Assembly: GCF_008274825.1 (NCBI RefSeq)
Contig: NZ_CP030848.1
Coordinates: 2,046,001 to 2,110,000, forward strand
DNA length: 64,000 nucleotides
Reading direction: 5' to 3'
DNA from: Sphingobacterium hotanense
GTDB taxonomy: Bacteria > Bacteroidota > Bacteroidia > Sphingobacteriales > Sphingobacteriaceae
In this document: piece by piece, positions 44,929-54,141 of the stretch
Layout: the number at the start of each line of letters is the position of its first letter
How positions within the stretch are numbered: the stretch's first letter is position 1
Position numbers and translations under genes: made by a program
The notes under the pieces: generated by a model
Told to the model about the DNA's origin: nothing
Database searches by the model: none
The model's input: the letters and a program-made list of their open reading frames with translations, nothing else

Positions 44929-45861
44929 ATGAAAGAAGAACTAAACTTGTTGGCTGTCAAAACTGCCAATCAGACATTAAAAGATGCCTCTTTACTTCCT
45001 GACCCTACGTTTCTCTATGAACCGTTAGTTGTTGAGGGTGAATTGACAATCCTATTTGCGGATACAGGTATCGGAAAGACAGCGTTGAGCGTTCAGATCG
45101 CTATGCATATCGCATTATGCTATGTGCTACTGTATGTTGATTTGGAATTGACTGATAAGCAATTCGAAAAGCGATATCGAGATTCAGACGGCAATCATTT
45201 CCAGTTTCCTGAGAAATTCTATCGTGCTACATATGAAATCATGCACGAGATACCTGAAAACGGCAATTATGAGCAGTTCTTTATCCAGTCGTTAAAAGAC
45301 AGAATCAAGGAAGTCGATGCTAAAGTAGTTGTATTGGATAATATGACGAAAGTCACTGCGTCTTCTACAGATACTGCAAAGTCAACGATTCCGATTATGA
45401 ATGCTTTGTCGGCTATGAAGTTTGAAGAGGGAATTACCTTTCTGATCTTGGAACACAACAAAAAGGTAGAGGAATGGAAGCCTATCAGCCTCAACGACCT
45501 GCAAGGATCGAAAATGAAATCCAATTTCGCCGATTCTGTTTTCACGATAGGTCGATCAGCATTTGACAAAAGTCTTCGCTACATCAAGCAACTCAAGGTA
45601 AGAAGCGGCGAATTAATCTATGACGAGGAAAATGTGCTGTTGTGCGAATTGTCGACCAACGAAGGTTACTTGGGATTCAATCAGCTTGGATTCCGCCATG
45701 AGAAAGAGCTTTTGAAATCGAAAGAGGCTTCTAGTTACGAAGAAAACATCGAACAGGTGTTGGAATTGAAAAGCAAGGGCTATTCTAACGTTCAAATTGG
45801 CAAGCAACTACAGTGTAGCGAATCAACCATCCGAAAATGGCTAAAAAAAGCCGAACAATAA
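44929..45861 (+). CDS. RepA-like AAA ATPase with C-terminal HTH
   Basis: 310 residues. Walker A ADTGIGKTAL (44-53), Walker B-like VVVLDNMTK, and LILEHNKK, as in RepA/DnaB-like hexameric helicases of mobilizable elements. The C-terminus (about 285-308) is a helix-turn-helix, YSNVQIGKQLQCSESTIRKW. Likely role: replication or processing of the excised element near the adjacent repeat region (45889-45940). It is followed by a primase gene. Confidence 0.85.
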   Translation: MKEELNLLAVKTANQTLKDASLLPDPTFLYEPLVVEGELTILFADTGIGKTALSVQIAMHIALCYVLLYVDLELTDKQFEKRYRDSDGNHFQFPEKFYRATYEIMHEIPENGNYEQFFIQSLKDRIKEVDAKVVVLDNMTKVTASSTDTAKSTIPIMNALSAMKFEEGITFLILEHNKKVEEWKPISLNDLQGSKMKSNFADSVFTIGRSAFDKSLRYIKQLKVRSGELIYDEENVLLCELSTNEGYLGFNQLGFRHEKELLKSKEASSYEENIEQVLELKSKGYSNVQIGKQLQCSESTIRKWLKKAEQ

Positions 45862-45888
45862 TTCTTACATATTCGTACGCTCGTACTG

Positions 45889-45940
45889 CCTCGCACCATT
45901 CGCACAGTTCGAATGGTGCGAGGTGTACGAATTGTGCGAG
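45889..45940. repeat. Perfect inverted repeat plus direct repeat between ATPase and primase genes
   Basis: CCTCGCACCATTCG (45889-45902) and CGAATGGTGCGAGG (45910-45923) are exact complements around a 7-base loop. CGAATTGTGCGAG (45928-45940) then repeats the right arm with one change. It lies 14 bases upstream of the primase ATG. Candidate replication origin, initiator-binding site or attenuator (inference). Confidence 0.75.
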
Positions 45941-45954
45941 CTAAATAAAATTTT

Positions 45955-46794
45955 ATGAATAACGACAATATAATCGAAGCTTATTTGGCTTTAAACGGGG
46001 TTTTCCCTGCAAAACGATATAGAAACTATTTGATTTACCATGCGCCGTACAGACCGGATCGAACTCCATCAATGAAGGTCGAGAATGATCAATGGTTTGA
46101 TTTCGGACTAGGGGAAGGTGGAGGCCTGAAACAACTGCAACAGAAGATGGGTGAAGTGACAAACTTATTTTATCACGAAACTGGTAATACACACGAATTT
46201 TCCAGTCGTTCAGAAAACGCTATGAGATTAAACTACACGAAAGATATCGGCACCAACGAAGTTCTCAATCAATACCTCCAAACTAGAGGGATATCTATAC
46301 CAATAGCAAAGAAATATTGCAGAGAAGTATATTATTCGAACTGGAATAAGAAATTCTTTGCGATAGGATTGCCGACTATAAATCCCAACTCTTTTGCACT
46401 AAGGAATAAGGACTTCAAAGGAAATCTTGGTTCCGGTGTTTCTTTTTTTTCAAATGGATGTATTGGTAAACGATTGGTGGTTTTCGAAGGTTGTTTTTCG
46501 ATGCTAAGCTTTTGGCAGATGTTTAAAGATTTCCAAAATCTGATAGGTGGAGATGTACTAGTTCTGAATTCTTTGGCCAATAAGAATCATTTGGATGGCT
46601 ATGCCTCGGAATATCGACAGGTCAATTTATATCTGGACAACGACGATGCCGGAAAGCTTGCCACAAAGGAACTAATGAACAGGCATCAAAACGTCGATGA
46701 TCTTTCAGCCTTATATGAAAATGTCAATGACATGAACGATCATCTACAGAGTTGGAACGAAATGATTTCGTCTATCAAATTTACTGGTAGATAG
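45955..46794 (+). CDS. TOPRIM-domain primase (DnaG-like)
   Basis: 279 residues. N-terminal part resembles a CHC2-type primase domain without its zinc cysteines (YHAPYRPDRTPSMKVENDQW, FGLGEGGGL). The TOPRIM core has the acidic residue in VVFEGCFSMLSF and the DxD-type motif in NLYLDNDDAGKLATKEL. It would prime DNA synthesis of the mobilized or excised element. This is the standard partner of the RepA-like ATPase in Bacteroidota mobilizable elements. Confidence 0.87.
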   Translation: MNNDNIIEAYLALNGVFPAKRYRNYLIYHAPYRPDRTPSMKVENDQWFDFGLGEGGGLKQLQQKMGEVTNLFYHETGNTHEFSSRSENAMRLNYTKDIGTNEVLNQYLQTRGISIPIAKKYCREVYYSNWNKKFFAIGLPTINPNSFALRNKDFKGNLGSGVSFFSNGCIGKRLVVFEGCFSMLSFWQMFKDFQNLIGGDVLVLNSLANKNHLDGYASEYRQVNLYLDNDDAGKLATKELMNRHQNVDDLSALYENVNDMNDHLQSWNEMISSIKFTGR

Positions 46795-46809
46795 AAAAGT
46801 GCAAGATGT

Positions 46810-46849
46810 ACCTTTTCCCTGACAAATACATTTTGTCTTGGGAGAAGGT
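46810..46849. other. Candidate oriT hairpin upstream of mobC
   Basis: ACCTTTTCCCTGACAAA (46810-46826) pairs imperfectly with TTTGTCTTGGGAGAAGGT (46832-46849) around a 5-base loop. It sits in the only gap (84 bases) between primase and mobC, directly before the relaxase operon, the usual oriT place. The nic site was not identified. Confidence 0.5.
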
Positions 46850-46878
46850 TATCCCGTTGGTCTCTAAAAATTACAGCA

Positions 46879-47211
46879 ATGAAAAAAGAAAATCTAAATA
46901 AAAAAGTCGAAGTCCGGTTCAGTCCGTCGGATTTTCAAAGGCTAAAAAGTTTGTCTAAATCAGCAAATATGAGCGTGAGCCGATATATACGAACCGCCTG
47001 TTTTAACAGGAAAGTGGAAGCTAAATTTACGGATGAAGAACGGTCATTTTTTCGCAATTTGTCGATGATCGGTAACAATCTAAACCAAATTGCAAAAACA
47101 ATAAACTCGCAGATTAAAGATAATACTATTGAGTTCAGGTTAATCAATTCACTGGATCACCTTGATTTTTTTATCAATAAACTTTTGAAAGATGATAGCC
47201 AAGATCATTAA
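46879..47211 (+). CDS. mobC: MobC-like relaxosome accessory protein
   Basis: 110 residues. Ribbon-helix-helix start KKVEVRFSPSDFQRLKSLSK and SVSRYIRTACFN, followed by the MobC signature RNLSMIGNNLNQIAKTIN. Such proteins bind oriT and open DNA for the relaxase. It overlaps the relaxase gene by 20 bases. Confidence 0.9.
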   Translation: MKKENLNKKVEVRFSPSDFQRLKSLSKSANMSVSRYIRTACFNRKVEAKFTDEERSFFRNLSMIGNNLNQIAKTINSQIKDNTIEFRLINSLDHLDFFINKLLKDDSQDH

Positions 47212-48091
47212 ATCCAATGCAGGATTTGCGGCTTCTTTAGATTACTGCCTGAACAGAAAGGAAGCGAAAATCATCTACAGCGACGGGATACGCCTCGGAG
47301 ATCCAAAATTTCTAACAAAGCAGTTCGAACTGTTGGCGAAATGCAACGAGAGAATCAAGAATCCTCTCGGACATATTGTGCTTTCCTTCTCCAAAAATCT
47401 CGATGGAAAGTTGTCGGACAATTTGATGGCTCTTATTGCTCAAGATTATCTTGGCAAAATGGGAATATCGAACACAGCTCTGCTGGTTGTACGTCACAGT
47501 GACAAGAGACACCCTCACGCTCATATAATTTTTTCAAGGAATGGCTATAACAATCGCAAACTAAATGAAGACTATTCTAAAATACGTTCGCTAAAAGCTG
47601 TCAGGGAGATCAATCTCAAATATGGATTCACCAAAAGAAGGGAACAATCACCTTATACGGATAGTAAAAACAAGTATTACCAAACAAAGAAAGAAATACG
47701 CTACTACTTGCAACAGGGAACTTGTGGTAAAAACGCCTGTAAAGACTGGCAAGATTTAACCCACTACCTCAATTCAAAAGGGATAAATGTCGAATTTAAA
47801 TCTAAGGGTAATTCTGAGGAAATTCAGGGAGTATCCTTTTCAAAGGATGGTTTTAGATTCAAAGGGAGTGAAATTGGGAGGGAATTCTCTTTTTCAAAAA
47901 TAGAACAGTCCTTTAATGTTATAACATTGCCTATCAACAATACGGAAGAAAAAGGTATGGGGGCCGGATATGAAGTCAAGCCGTCGGAATTTCAATCTCA
48001 ATCACTTCTAGGATTGCTAGACCTTGGCGGAGTTATCACTCCAGAGCCGGAAGATGATCCGCCGAAACGTAAACGCAAACGTAAAATTTAA
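47192..48091 (+). CDS. Relaxase (MOBP-like mobilization protein)
   Basis: 299 residues. Catalytic tyrosine candidate in SLDYCLNRKE (Y18) and the three-histidine metal motif HPHAHIIFSRN (H107, H109, H111). It nicks oriT and leads single-strand transfer. The C-terminus is a short basic tail, KRKRKRK, with no primase or helicase extension. The start overlaps mobC. No coupling protein or secretion genes follow, so a helper conjugative system is needed. Confidence 0.9.
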   Translation: MIAKIIKSNAGFAASLDYCLNRKEAKIIYSDGIRLGDPKFLTKQFELLAKCNERIKNPLGHIVLSFSKNLDGKLSDNLMALIAQDYLGKMGISNTALLVVRHSDKRHPHAHIIFSRNGYNNRKLNEDYSKIRSLKAVREINLKYGFTKRREQSPYTDSKNKYYQTKKEIRYYLQQGTCGKNACKDWQDLTHYLNSKGINVEFKSKGNSEEIQGVSFSKDGFRFKGSEIGREFSFSKIEQSFNVITLPINNTEEKGMGAGYEVKPSEFQSQSLLGLLDLGGVITPEPEDDPPKRKRKRKI

Positions 48092-48102
48092 ATTCTACAG
48101 AA

Positions 48103-48759
48103 ATGGAACAGATAAAAGAAAAATTACTGCAGATAGAAACATCTGTAGACGCATTGGTACGTGACCTCGTGAAGGTTGCTCCGATGATACATGAATCAAA
48201 CCAAGACACGGTTAAATTGAATGACAATCTGGTTAAGGGACTGAATAGGTTGCAAGAACTTGTTTTGGAACGGGAAAAGCAAGTCGATGAATTTTTGGCT
48301 GCACTAACCCCATACTTCTTGACAATTGAACAATACCAAAACATTGGAGCCAATATTGACACAATAGCCAATACTGCTGTCGAACGGCTGAATTCGAGTA
48401 AGTCTTCGCTATTACGATCAATAGATAGTATCCCGAAAGAAACGAATGTGGTGCAAAAGCATACGTTAGATTATAAATCACTTCCGATCATTTTGATATT
48501 CAGCTTTATGGCTACCATTATTTCCTTTGGGTTAGGACAGTTTTGGGAACAAGGCAAGCAACTTGCCGAAAAACGTTCTTACGAGATACGTTATCGCTTG
48601 ATGGCTTTGGAAATACCGGAATTTGTGCATGAGGTTGATTCTGTTTTCCGCAGGGATAGTGAGCGTTTTGAAAAACTTGTTATTAAGCGTGAGGAAGAAC
48701 AAAGGCTTATTCATTCAATCAATAATAAGCGGGACGAAATTAAAGGTTTAGAAGAATAG
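48103..48759 (+). CDS. Mobilization-associated coiled-coil membrane protein
   Basis: 218 residues, 11 bases after the relaxase gene. Helical, heptad-like N-terminal half (KEKLLQIETSVDALVRDLVK), one membrane segment near 127-146 (LPIILIFSFMATIISFGLGQ) and a charged helical C-terminus. No family recognised. By position it is the third gene of the mob operon and could link the relaxosome to the membrane (inference). Confidence 0.75.
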   Translation: MEQIKEKLLQIETSVDALVRDLVKVAPMIHESNQDTVKLNDNLVKGLNRLQELVLEREKQVDEFLAALTPYFLTIEQYQNIGANIDTIANTAVERLNSSKSSLLRSIDSIPKETNVVQKHTLDYKSLPIILIFSFMATIISFGLGQFWEQGKQLAEKRSYEIRYRLMALEIPEFVHEVDSVFRRDSERFEKLVIKREEEQRLIHSINNKRDEIKGLEE

Positions 48760-48831
48760 TAATTATAGGCTTGGCGCTAGTCCCGTCAAGCCTACTTTTA
48801 AAGGTAGAGCACTAAAGGAAGAGAGAGAACC

Positions 48832-49020
48832 ATTAATTAATCGCAAAGTTACGTCGCCAGCTTGACAAACCTCAGATCGATTCCCAATGCACCCAATAAA
48901 AAATTTCTAAAAATGGGTATCCATTCCTGTTGAACGGAACCTCCTTCGCTTCGCCATTTTGCTTATTTTTTCTTTCGTTAGTCAAGCTCTAGGCTCGTGA
49001 CCGGATTGGCGTTAATTAAT
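48832..49020. repeat. Nested inverted repeats in the gap before the RadC-like gene
   Basis: ATTAATTAA (48832-48840) with TTAATTAAT (49012-49020), and inside them AGCTTGAC (48859-48866) with GTCAAGCT (48981-48988). The 289-base gap 48760-49048 otherwise shows no gene. A 110-base central spacer makes a simple terminator unlikely. Possible origin or structured leader. Confidence 0.4.
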
Positions 49021-49048
49021 TTTTTCTTTCACTTTAATTTTTAATGCC

Positions 49049-49507
49049 ATGAAAAATGAATTCATTGCCCACGAACTCCGTTTATCTTATCACAAAAATG
49101 ACAATTTATCGTTACCTGATTTCACCGCTGTTAATAGCTCCAAACGCATGAATAAGGCTTTCAGAAAGATATGGAACATTGAAGAGATATCCGTACGTGA
49201 GAGCTTTTATGCCATTTACTTCAATACTAAACTGGATGTTGTCGGTTATCAAAAAATTGCTGACGGAGGCTTGGATATGGTTTTAGTCGATATTAGGTTA
49301 TTAATGTCCAACGCTTTACTATCTAATTCCACACGTATAGCTGTTGCACATAACCATCCGTCAGGAAACCTTATTCCAAGTCAGGCCGACAAACAATTGA
49401 CCAATAAGATCGAAAACGCTTGCCGGCTGCTTGATATCCAGATCGTTGATCATATCATCCTGACCGATATAGCATACTATTCATTCAAAGATAGTGGGGA
49501 TTTATGA
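49049..49507 (+). CDS. RadC-like JAB/MPN domain protein
   Basis: 152 residues. JAMM metal motif: HNHPSGNLIPSQADKQL in IAVAHNHPSG.. with the distal aspartate, near residues 108-125. This short form, lacking the helix-hairpin-helix part, is common on Bacteroidota mobile elements; despite the RadC name, a repair role is unproven. ATG at 49049 follows an AT-rich leader. Confidence 0.88.
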   Translation: MKNEFIAHELRLSYHKNDNLSLPDFTAVNSSKRMNKAFRKIWNIEEISVRESFYAIYFNTKLDVVGYQKIADGGLDMVLVDIRLLMSNALLSNSTRIAVAHNHPSGNLIPSQADKQLTNKIENACRLLDIQIVDHIILTDIAYYSFKDSGDL

Positions 49508-49517
49508 TCCCCATATC

Positions 49518-50057
49518 TTACTCAAATTCAGTAGAATCAATAATCTTGTCTGGTTCAGCAACATGGATTGCGTAAACTTGACTGCTCAATTCATTCGAAT
49601 CGAATTTTGTAGACTTGGAATTTACTTTCTTTCCGTCAATATAGAAGTCCACAGTTACAGACAGCGGCTCCAGGTCATTGACATCCTCCTTAATGCTCGA
49701 AGCAGTCATAGCGATGGAAAATGTGCTTACAGGATGGGATGTTTTAATTGAAAGTTGGGAGTTTGGTATAACATCGTAATTCGCGGTTCTAATTACTGCC
49801 TCTGGTAATACGATATTATTTTCATCCGTAATATTTGCGCCAATAAAATTGAAGCTGTCATCTAACCCACCGTTGACACTCGTTCCTTCCAAGCCTAACC
49901 CTAATGAATAGCTAGGGAAATTTGAGCTGAAAGATAGCTTTACTTCAACTACTTTCTTTTCGAGGGAATTATCAATGTCACTTTCATCGTCTTTTTTACA
50001 TGATACATTCATGAAAACAAAAAGGCATAATATGCCCAAAATAGTACCTCGCATCAT
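49518..50057 (-). CDS. Lipoprotein of unknown function
   Basis: 179 residues on the strand opposite to most of the element. Lipoprotein signal GTILGILCLFVFMNVSCKKD, then a beta-rich mature part (VVEVKLSFSSNFPSYSLGLG, VTVDFYIDGKKVNSKS). No family recognised. Stop is 10 bases from the RadC-like gene stop (convergent). Confidence 0.7.
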   Translation of the reverse strand: MMRGTILGILCLFVFMNVSCKKDDESDIDNSLEKKVVEVKLSFSSNFPSYSLGLGLEGTSVNGGLDDSFNFIGANITDENNIVLPEAVIRTANYDVIPNSQLSIKTSHPVSTFSIAMTASSIKEDVNDLEPLSVTVDFYIDGKKVNSKSTKFDSNELSSQVYAIHVAEPDKIIDSTEFE

Positions 50058-50085
50058 TAATTCTAATTAAATTATTCCAGTAAAC

Positions 50086-50307
50086 TTATTTTCTCAATTG
50101 CTGTCTTAGATAGTCATCTAGCATTTTCTCCCTATTTCTTAATTTTCTTTTTCTCTCTTGGTTAGAGGCAATCGCCCAAATAAATAACCCCCAAGCGGAA
50201 AAAGCCACAATAGCGCCAACGAACATATTCCCATCTCCAATAAAGCCTTTCATAAGCGCAATCACGCTGATGATATTGACAACGAAAAACCAAAATACCC
50301 ATTTCAT
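50086..50307 (-). CDS. Small two-helix membrane protein
   Basis: 73 residues: two membrane segments (WVFWFFVVNIISVIALMKGF and MFVGAIVAFSAWGLFIWAIA) and a basic, helical cytoplasmic tail (KRKLRNREKMLDDYLRQQ). Unknown function. 28 bases upstream of the lipoprotein gene on the same strand and divergent from the XRE regulator, with which it shares a 72-base promoter region. Confidence 0.65.
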   Translation of the reverse strand: MKWVFWFFVVNIISVIALMKGFIGDGNMFVGAIVAFSAWGLFIWAIASNQERKRKLRNREKMLDDYLRQQLRK

Positions 50308-50379
50308 AAATCAAATATACAAAATCACACACATATATGAAGGTGTTTTCTATCTTTTCTTTGTGCTAATTGCATCTAT

Positions 50380-50622
50380 ATGCAAAAGGAGTCAATCAGC
50401 ACTGATATAGAGCAATTTGTAATCAATAAGGTAAAGGAAATCCGTATCTCCAAAGGTATTTCCCAAGCTAAATTGGCGCATATGATTGACCTTTCTGTCG
50501 GATTTGTCGGCAATGTCGAAAATCCGACACATATTGCCAAATGGAACTTAAACCACCTTAATCGGATATCTAAGGAATTGAATGTTCCGTTTAAAGACTT
50601 TTTCCCTGAAAAAGGAATCTAA
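50380..50622 (+). CDS. XRE-family HTH regulator
   Basis: 80 residues, nearly all one helix-turn-helix domain: VKEIRISKGISQAKLAHMID, LSVGFVGNVENP and LNHLNRISKELNVPFKDFF. No second domain. It may control its divergent neighbours or the downstream defence genes (inference). Confidence 0.87.
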   Translation: MQKESISTDIEQFVINKVKEIRISKGISQAKLAHMIDLSVGFVGNVENPTHIAKWNLNHLNRISKELNVPFKDFFPEKGI

Positions 50623-50691
50623 ATACATATCCAATACGATTTCTCGATTTTTATTTGAGTAAATTTGCTGTATTAAATCAAGTATGGTAAT

Positions 50692-51363
50692 TTGCTGAAA
50701 GATAAACCTTTAAAAATAGTAGCTATTTCAGATACACATGGACAACATAGATCGCTTAAGTTGCCCAATGGGGATGTTATTATCCACGCAGGTGATGTCA
50801 GTAGATCGGGTCGCCCTGAACAAATACAGGACTTTTTGGATTGGTTTGTTAATCTAAAATTCCGACATAAGATATTCATTGCAGGTAACCATGATTTTTT
50901 CTTTGAAAACGCCCATGCCGATGTCATCGATAAAATGATTCCCGACGGAATTGTTTATCTCAATGATTCCAGTGTCGAAATTGAAGGTATTAAGATTTGG
51001 GGATCACCCATTACACCCTGGTTCAACGATTGGGCTTTTAATCGTGATAGAGGTGGTGAAATAAAGAAACATTGGGATCTAATACCCGATGATATTGATA
51101 TTTTAGTAACACATGGTCCACCTTTCGGTATTTTGGACGAAACGGTTTACGGAAAGCGAACGGGGTGCGAGGAATTATTATTGCGTGTTTACCATGTGAA
51201 GCCTAAATACCATATTTTTGGACATATCCATGAAGATTACGGTAGCTTTACAAAAGGTGAAACCACCTTTATAAATGCCGGTGTGTTGGATGATTGGTAT
51301 GAGATGAGAAATGAACCGGTGAAACTCCACCTTCATCGTAAATTGAAATCACCGTCATATTGA
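50692..51363 (+). CDS. Calcineurin-like metallophosphoesterase
   Basis: 223 residues. All five motifs are visible: ISDTHG, IHAGDVS, AGNHDFFF, VTHGPP and FGHIHEDYG. Related small enzymes are nucleotide or phosphodiester hydrolases. The start must be non-ATG: the frame has a stop at 50674-50676 and no ATG before the motifs, so TTG at 50692 is chosen. It precedes the methyltransferase gene by 75 bases. Whether it belongs to the defence module is open. Confidence 0.87.
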   Translation: MLKDKPLKIVAISDTHGQHRSLKLPNGDVIIHAGDVSRSGRPEQIQDFLDWFVNLKFRHKIFIAGNHDFFFENAHADVIDKMIPDGIVYLNDSSVEIEGIKIWGSPITPWFNDWAFNRDRGGEIKKHWDLIPDDIDILVTHGPPFGILDETVYGKRTGCEELLLRVYHVKPKYHIFGHIHEDYGSFTKGETTFINAGVLDDWYEMRNEPVKLHLHRKLKSPSY

Positions 51364-51438
51364 CATTACTTTCTACTTTTGTCTATCTAATTGAATATTG
51401 CTTTTAGTATCTTTATCCACCTTTTTAGCTTAATCGGA

Positions 51439-54141
51439 ATGCAGAAATCGGAAATCAAAGAAAAATTAACTGACCTTGCGCGAGGTATTGATAATAGCAG
51501 TTTCATATACGACTTTTTGTCTTGTTTTGGATTGTCCAAAACGACCATTGCCCGTTTACGAAAAGGCGACTATAATCTTTCCAAGAAAGAGGGAGAATTA
51601 TTTTACAAAGGCAAAATATTCTTTAAGGCAGAGGAAACAGATCAGCTTATTCATACGATCGATGAATTAGGTAAAGATGAGAAAATCTTAAAACAGAAGC
51701 CCCGATTTATCGTTGTCACTGATTTTGAGAACGTGTTGGCGACCGATACCAAGTTAAAAACCAATAAGGAGTTCTCCTTAAATGAGTTGCCGGAGCAAGT
51801 TGATTTTTTCCTGCCGCTATCCGGTGCTGAAATATATCGGGTCAGCACAGACGATAAAGCAGATAGAGAAGCAGCTTATAAACTCGCTGAACTTTACGAC
51901 ATGCTCGTTGTCGATAACCCACTTTGGGTAGCGCAAGGTAGCCACCAACTGAATCTGTTTCTATCGAGGTTGTTGTTTTGCTATTTCGCAGAAGACACGG
52001 GTATTTTTTCAGTCAAAAGTATATTTACAGAAACCTTAGCGAATAATACAAAGTCCGATGGATCCGATGTGGATGCATTTTTATCCTTACTATTCAAAAA
52101 ACTCAATACAGAACAAGGAAATGGGGAGTTGCCTAGTTACCTTGATGCTTTCCCTTATGTCAATGGTGGCTTGTTTCGTGATGCTATCGTATGCCCCGAA
52201 TTCTCTCAAAAATCACGGCAGATTTTATTGGATTCCGGAACGTTAGATTGGTCGGAAATTAACCCCGACATCTTTGGTTCCATGATACAGGCGGTAGCCG
52301 ATCCGGCCGAACGAACCAATCTGGGGATGCACTATACGTCCGTGCAAAATATTCTCAAATTGATCAAGCCCTTATTTTTAGATGAACTCGAACAGGAGTT
52401 TGAAAAAAATAAAGAAAATCCACGCGGCTTGGAAAAGTTGCTCCAACGCATGTCCAAAATTAAGTTCTTTGATCCGGCATGCGGTAGCGGAAATTTTCTG
52501 ATCATTACCTATAAAGAACTACGCAATCTGGAAATACAGGTCATCAAACAGTTGATCGATCTGGATAAATCGCAACGCAAAATATATTTCACGTCCATAT
52601 CGCTCACGCAGTTTTACGGGATAGAGATCAAGGACTTTGCACATGAGATGGCGATATTATCCTTATGGCTGGCAGAACACCAGATAAACCAAGTTTTCGA
52701 GACCGAATTATTGGATTATGGGCAATCGAAGCCGATACTGCCACTCAAAGAAGCGGGCAACATTGTGCAAGGGAATGCGGCTCGAATGAATTGGGAGGAA
52801 GTTTGCCCGAAGAAAGCAAATGATGAGATCTATATTATTGGTAATCCGCCGTATTTGGGAGCGAGGATTCAGGATGCAGATCAAAAATCAGATATGGATT
52901 TTGTATTTAGTTCTTTCACAAAATATCGTGATCTAGATTATATTTCCATTTGGTTTTACAAAGGCTCGAAATATATAGAGGGCGTAAATGGAAAGTTGGC
53001 ATTTGTCTCTACTAATTCCATTTCTCAGGGACAGCAAGTTGCTCTTCTTTGGGATAAAGTATTACGGGATAAAATCGAAATATTTTTTGCACATCATTCC
53101 TTTAAATGGACGAATAATGCGAAGGGTAACGCGGGGGTCACCGTAATTATAGTGGGTTTAAGAAATATCGATAACAGTTCTAAATTTCTGTTTGTCGACA
53201 ATATAAAGCGAGACACGAAAAATATTAATGCCTACCTTTTAGACGCTCCCAATGCCATTATAGCCGAAAGAATGAAGTCTATTTCCAATTTTCCTCGGAT
53301 GAATTTTGGAAATATGCCAAACGATGGTGGAGGGTTAATATTAGATGAACAGGAAAAAAACACGATGTTGGCGCAATCGCCAGACGTGCTAAAATTTATC
53401 CGAAGACTGGTTGGTTCTACAGAGTTTATCAACGGAATTAATAGGTATTGTCTATGGATAGAAGACAGCGAATTGGACGAAGCTCTTCAGTTCGAAGCGA
53501 TAAAAACTAAAATCGAGGCAAGCAGAAAGCACCGTATAAATAGTAAAGATAAAGGAACAAATAAACTGGCTTTACGTGCTCATCAATTTAGAGACAGAAA
53601 TAGTGCTATTGATAGTTCTATTATTATTCCTCGGGTTTCTTCTGAAAAAAGAGAATATATACCTATAGGGTTCTTACCCTCGGATCAGGTTGTATTAGAT
53701 TCCGCGATGGCCATTTACGACGCTGAACCTTGGCTCTTCGGCGTGCTACATTCCAAAATGCATATGGTTTGGGTAGACGCTGTCGGTGGAAAACTGAAAA
53801 CAGATTATCGTTATTCCGCAAAGTTGTGTTACAATACCTTTCCTTTTCCTTCTATTAATGAAAGACAAAAAGAGACCATCACACAATATGTTTTTGACAT
53901 ATTGGACGAGCGTGCGAAATATAGCGAGAAAACCATGGCGTGGATGTACAACCCAGAGACGATGCCTTCCGGGTTGAAGCAGGCACACCTGGCAATGGAT
54001 CTAGCCATAGAGCGTATTTATCGTTTAGCGCCTTTTAATTCAGATGAGGAACGTCTAGAGTACTTGTTCAAGCTGTACGACGAAATGAGCAGAAAGGATA
54101 CCTTGTTTGCTAAAGAAAAGAAAGGAAGAAAGAAGAAATGA
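51439..54141 (+). CDS. MmeI-like class I DNA adenine methyltransferase lacking a visible nuclease motif
   Basis: 900 residues from the ATG at 51439 (MQKSEIKEKL). The middle follows the MmeI/type IIL plan: KPRFIVVTDFENV and FSLNELPEQVDFFLPLSGAE (spacer), SAM motif DPACGSGNF (345-353), catalytic NPPYLG (469-474) and a C-terminal target-recognition region ending WLFGVLHSKMHMVW and YNTFPFP. MmeI enzymes normally begin with a PD-(D/E)XK nuclease containing an E-x-K core followed by S-A-G; here residues 30-90 (KKEGELFYKGKIFFKAEETD) carry no such motif. It likely methylates the host and relies on partner nucleases. Its stop overlaps the DUF1016 start. Confidence 0.88.
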   Translation: MQKSEIKEKLTDLARGIDNSSFIYDFLSCFGLSKTTIARLRKGDYNLSKKEGELFYKGKIFFKAEETDQLIHTIDELGKDEKILKQKPRFIVVTDFENVLATDTKLKTNKEFSLNELPEQVDFFLPLSGAEIYRVSTDDKADREAAYKLAELYDMLVVDNPLWVAQGSHQLNLFLSRLLFCYFAEDTGIFSVKSIFTETLANNTKSDGSDVDAFLSLLFKKLNTEQGNGELPSYLDAFPYVNGGLFRDAIVCPEFSQKSRQILLDSGTLDWSEINPDIFGSMIQAVADPAERTNLGMHYTSVQNILKLIKPLFLDELEQEFEKNKENPRGLEKLLQRMSKIKFFDPACGSGNFLIITYKELRNLEIQVIKQLIDLDKSQRKIYFTSISLTQFYGIEIKDFAHEMAILSLWLAEHQINQVFETELLDYGQSKPILPLKEAGNIVQGNAARMNWEEVCPKKANDEIYIIGNPPYLGARIQDADQKSDMDFVFSSFTKYRDLDYISIWFYKGSKYIEGVNGKLAFVSTNSISQGQQVALLWDKVLRDKIEIFFAHHSFKWTNNAKGNAGVTVIIVGLRNIDNSSKFLFVDNIKRDTKNINAYLLDAPNAIIAERMKSISNFPRMNFGNMPNDGGGLILDEQEKNTMLAQSPDVLKFIRRLVGSTEFINGINRYCLWIEDSELDEALQFEAIKTKIEASRKHRINSKDKGTNKLALRAHQFRDRNSAIDSSIIIPRVSSEKREYIPIGFLPSDQVVLDSAMAIYDAEPWLFGVLHSKMHMVWVDAVGGKLKTDYRYSAKLCYNTFPFPSINERQKETITQYVFDILDERAKYSEKTMAWMYNPETMPSGLKQAHLAMDLAIERIYRLAPFNSDEERLEYLFKLYDEMSRKDTLFAKEKKGRKKK

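Noticed and set aside
49049..49507. Genuine DNA-repair RadC
   Set aside because: Only the JAB domain is present, on a mobile element; the helix-hairpin-helix part of housekeeping RadC is absent.
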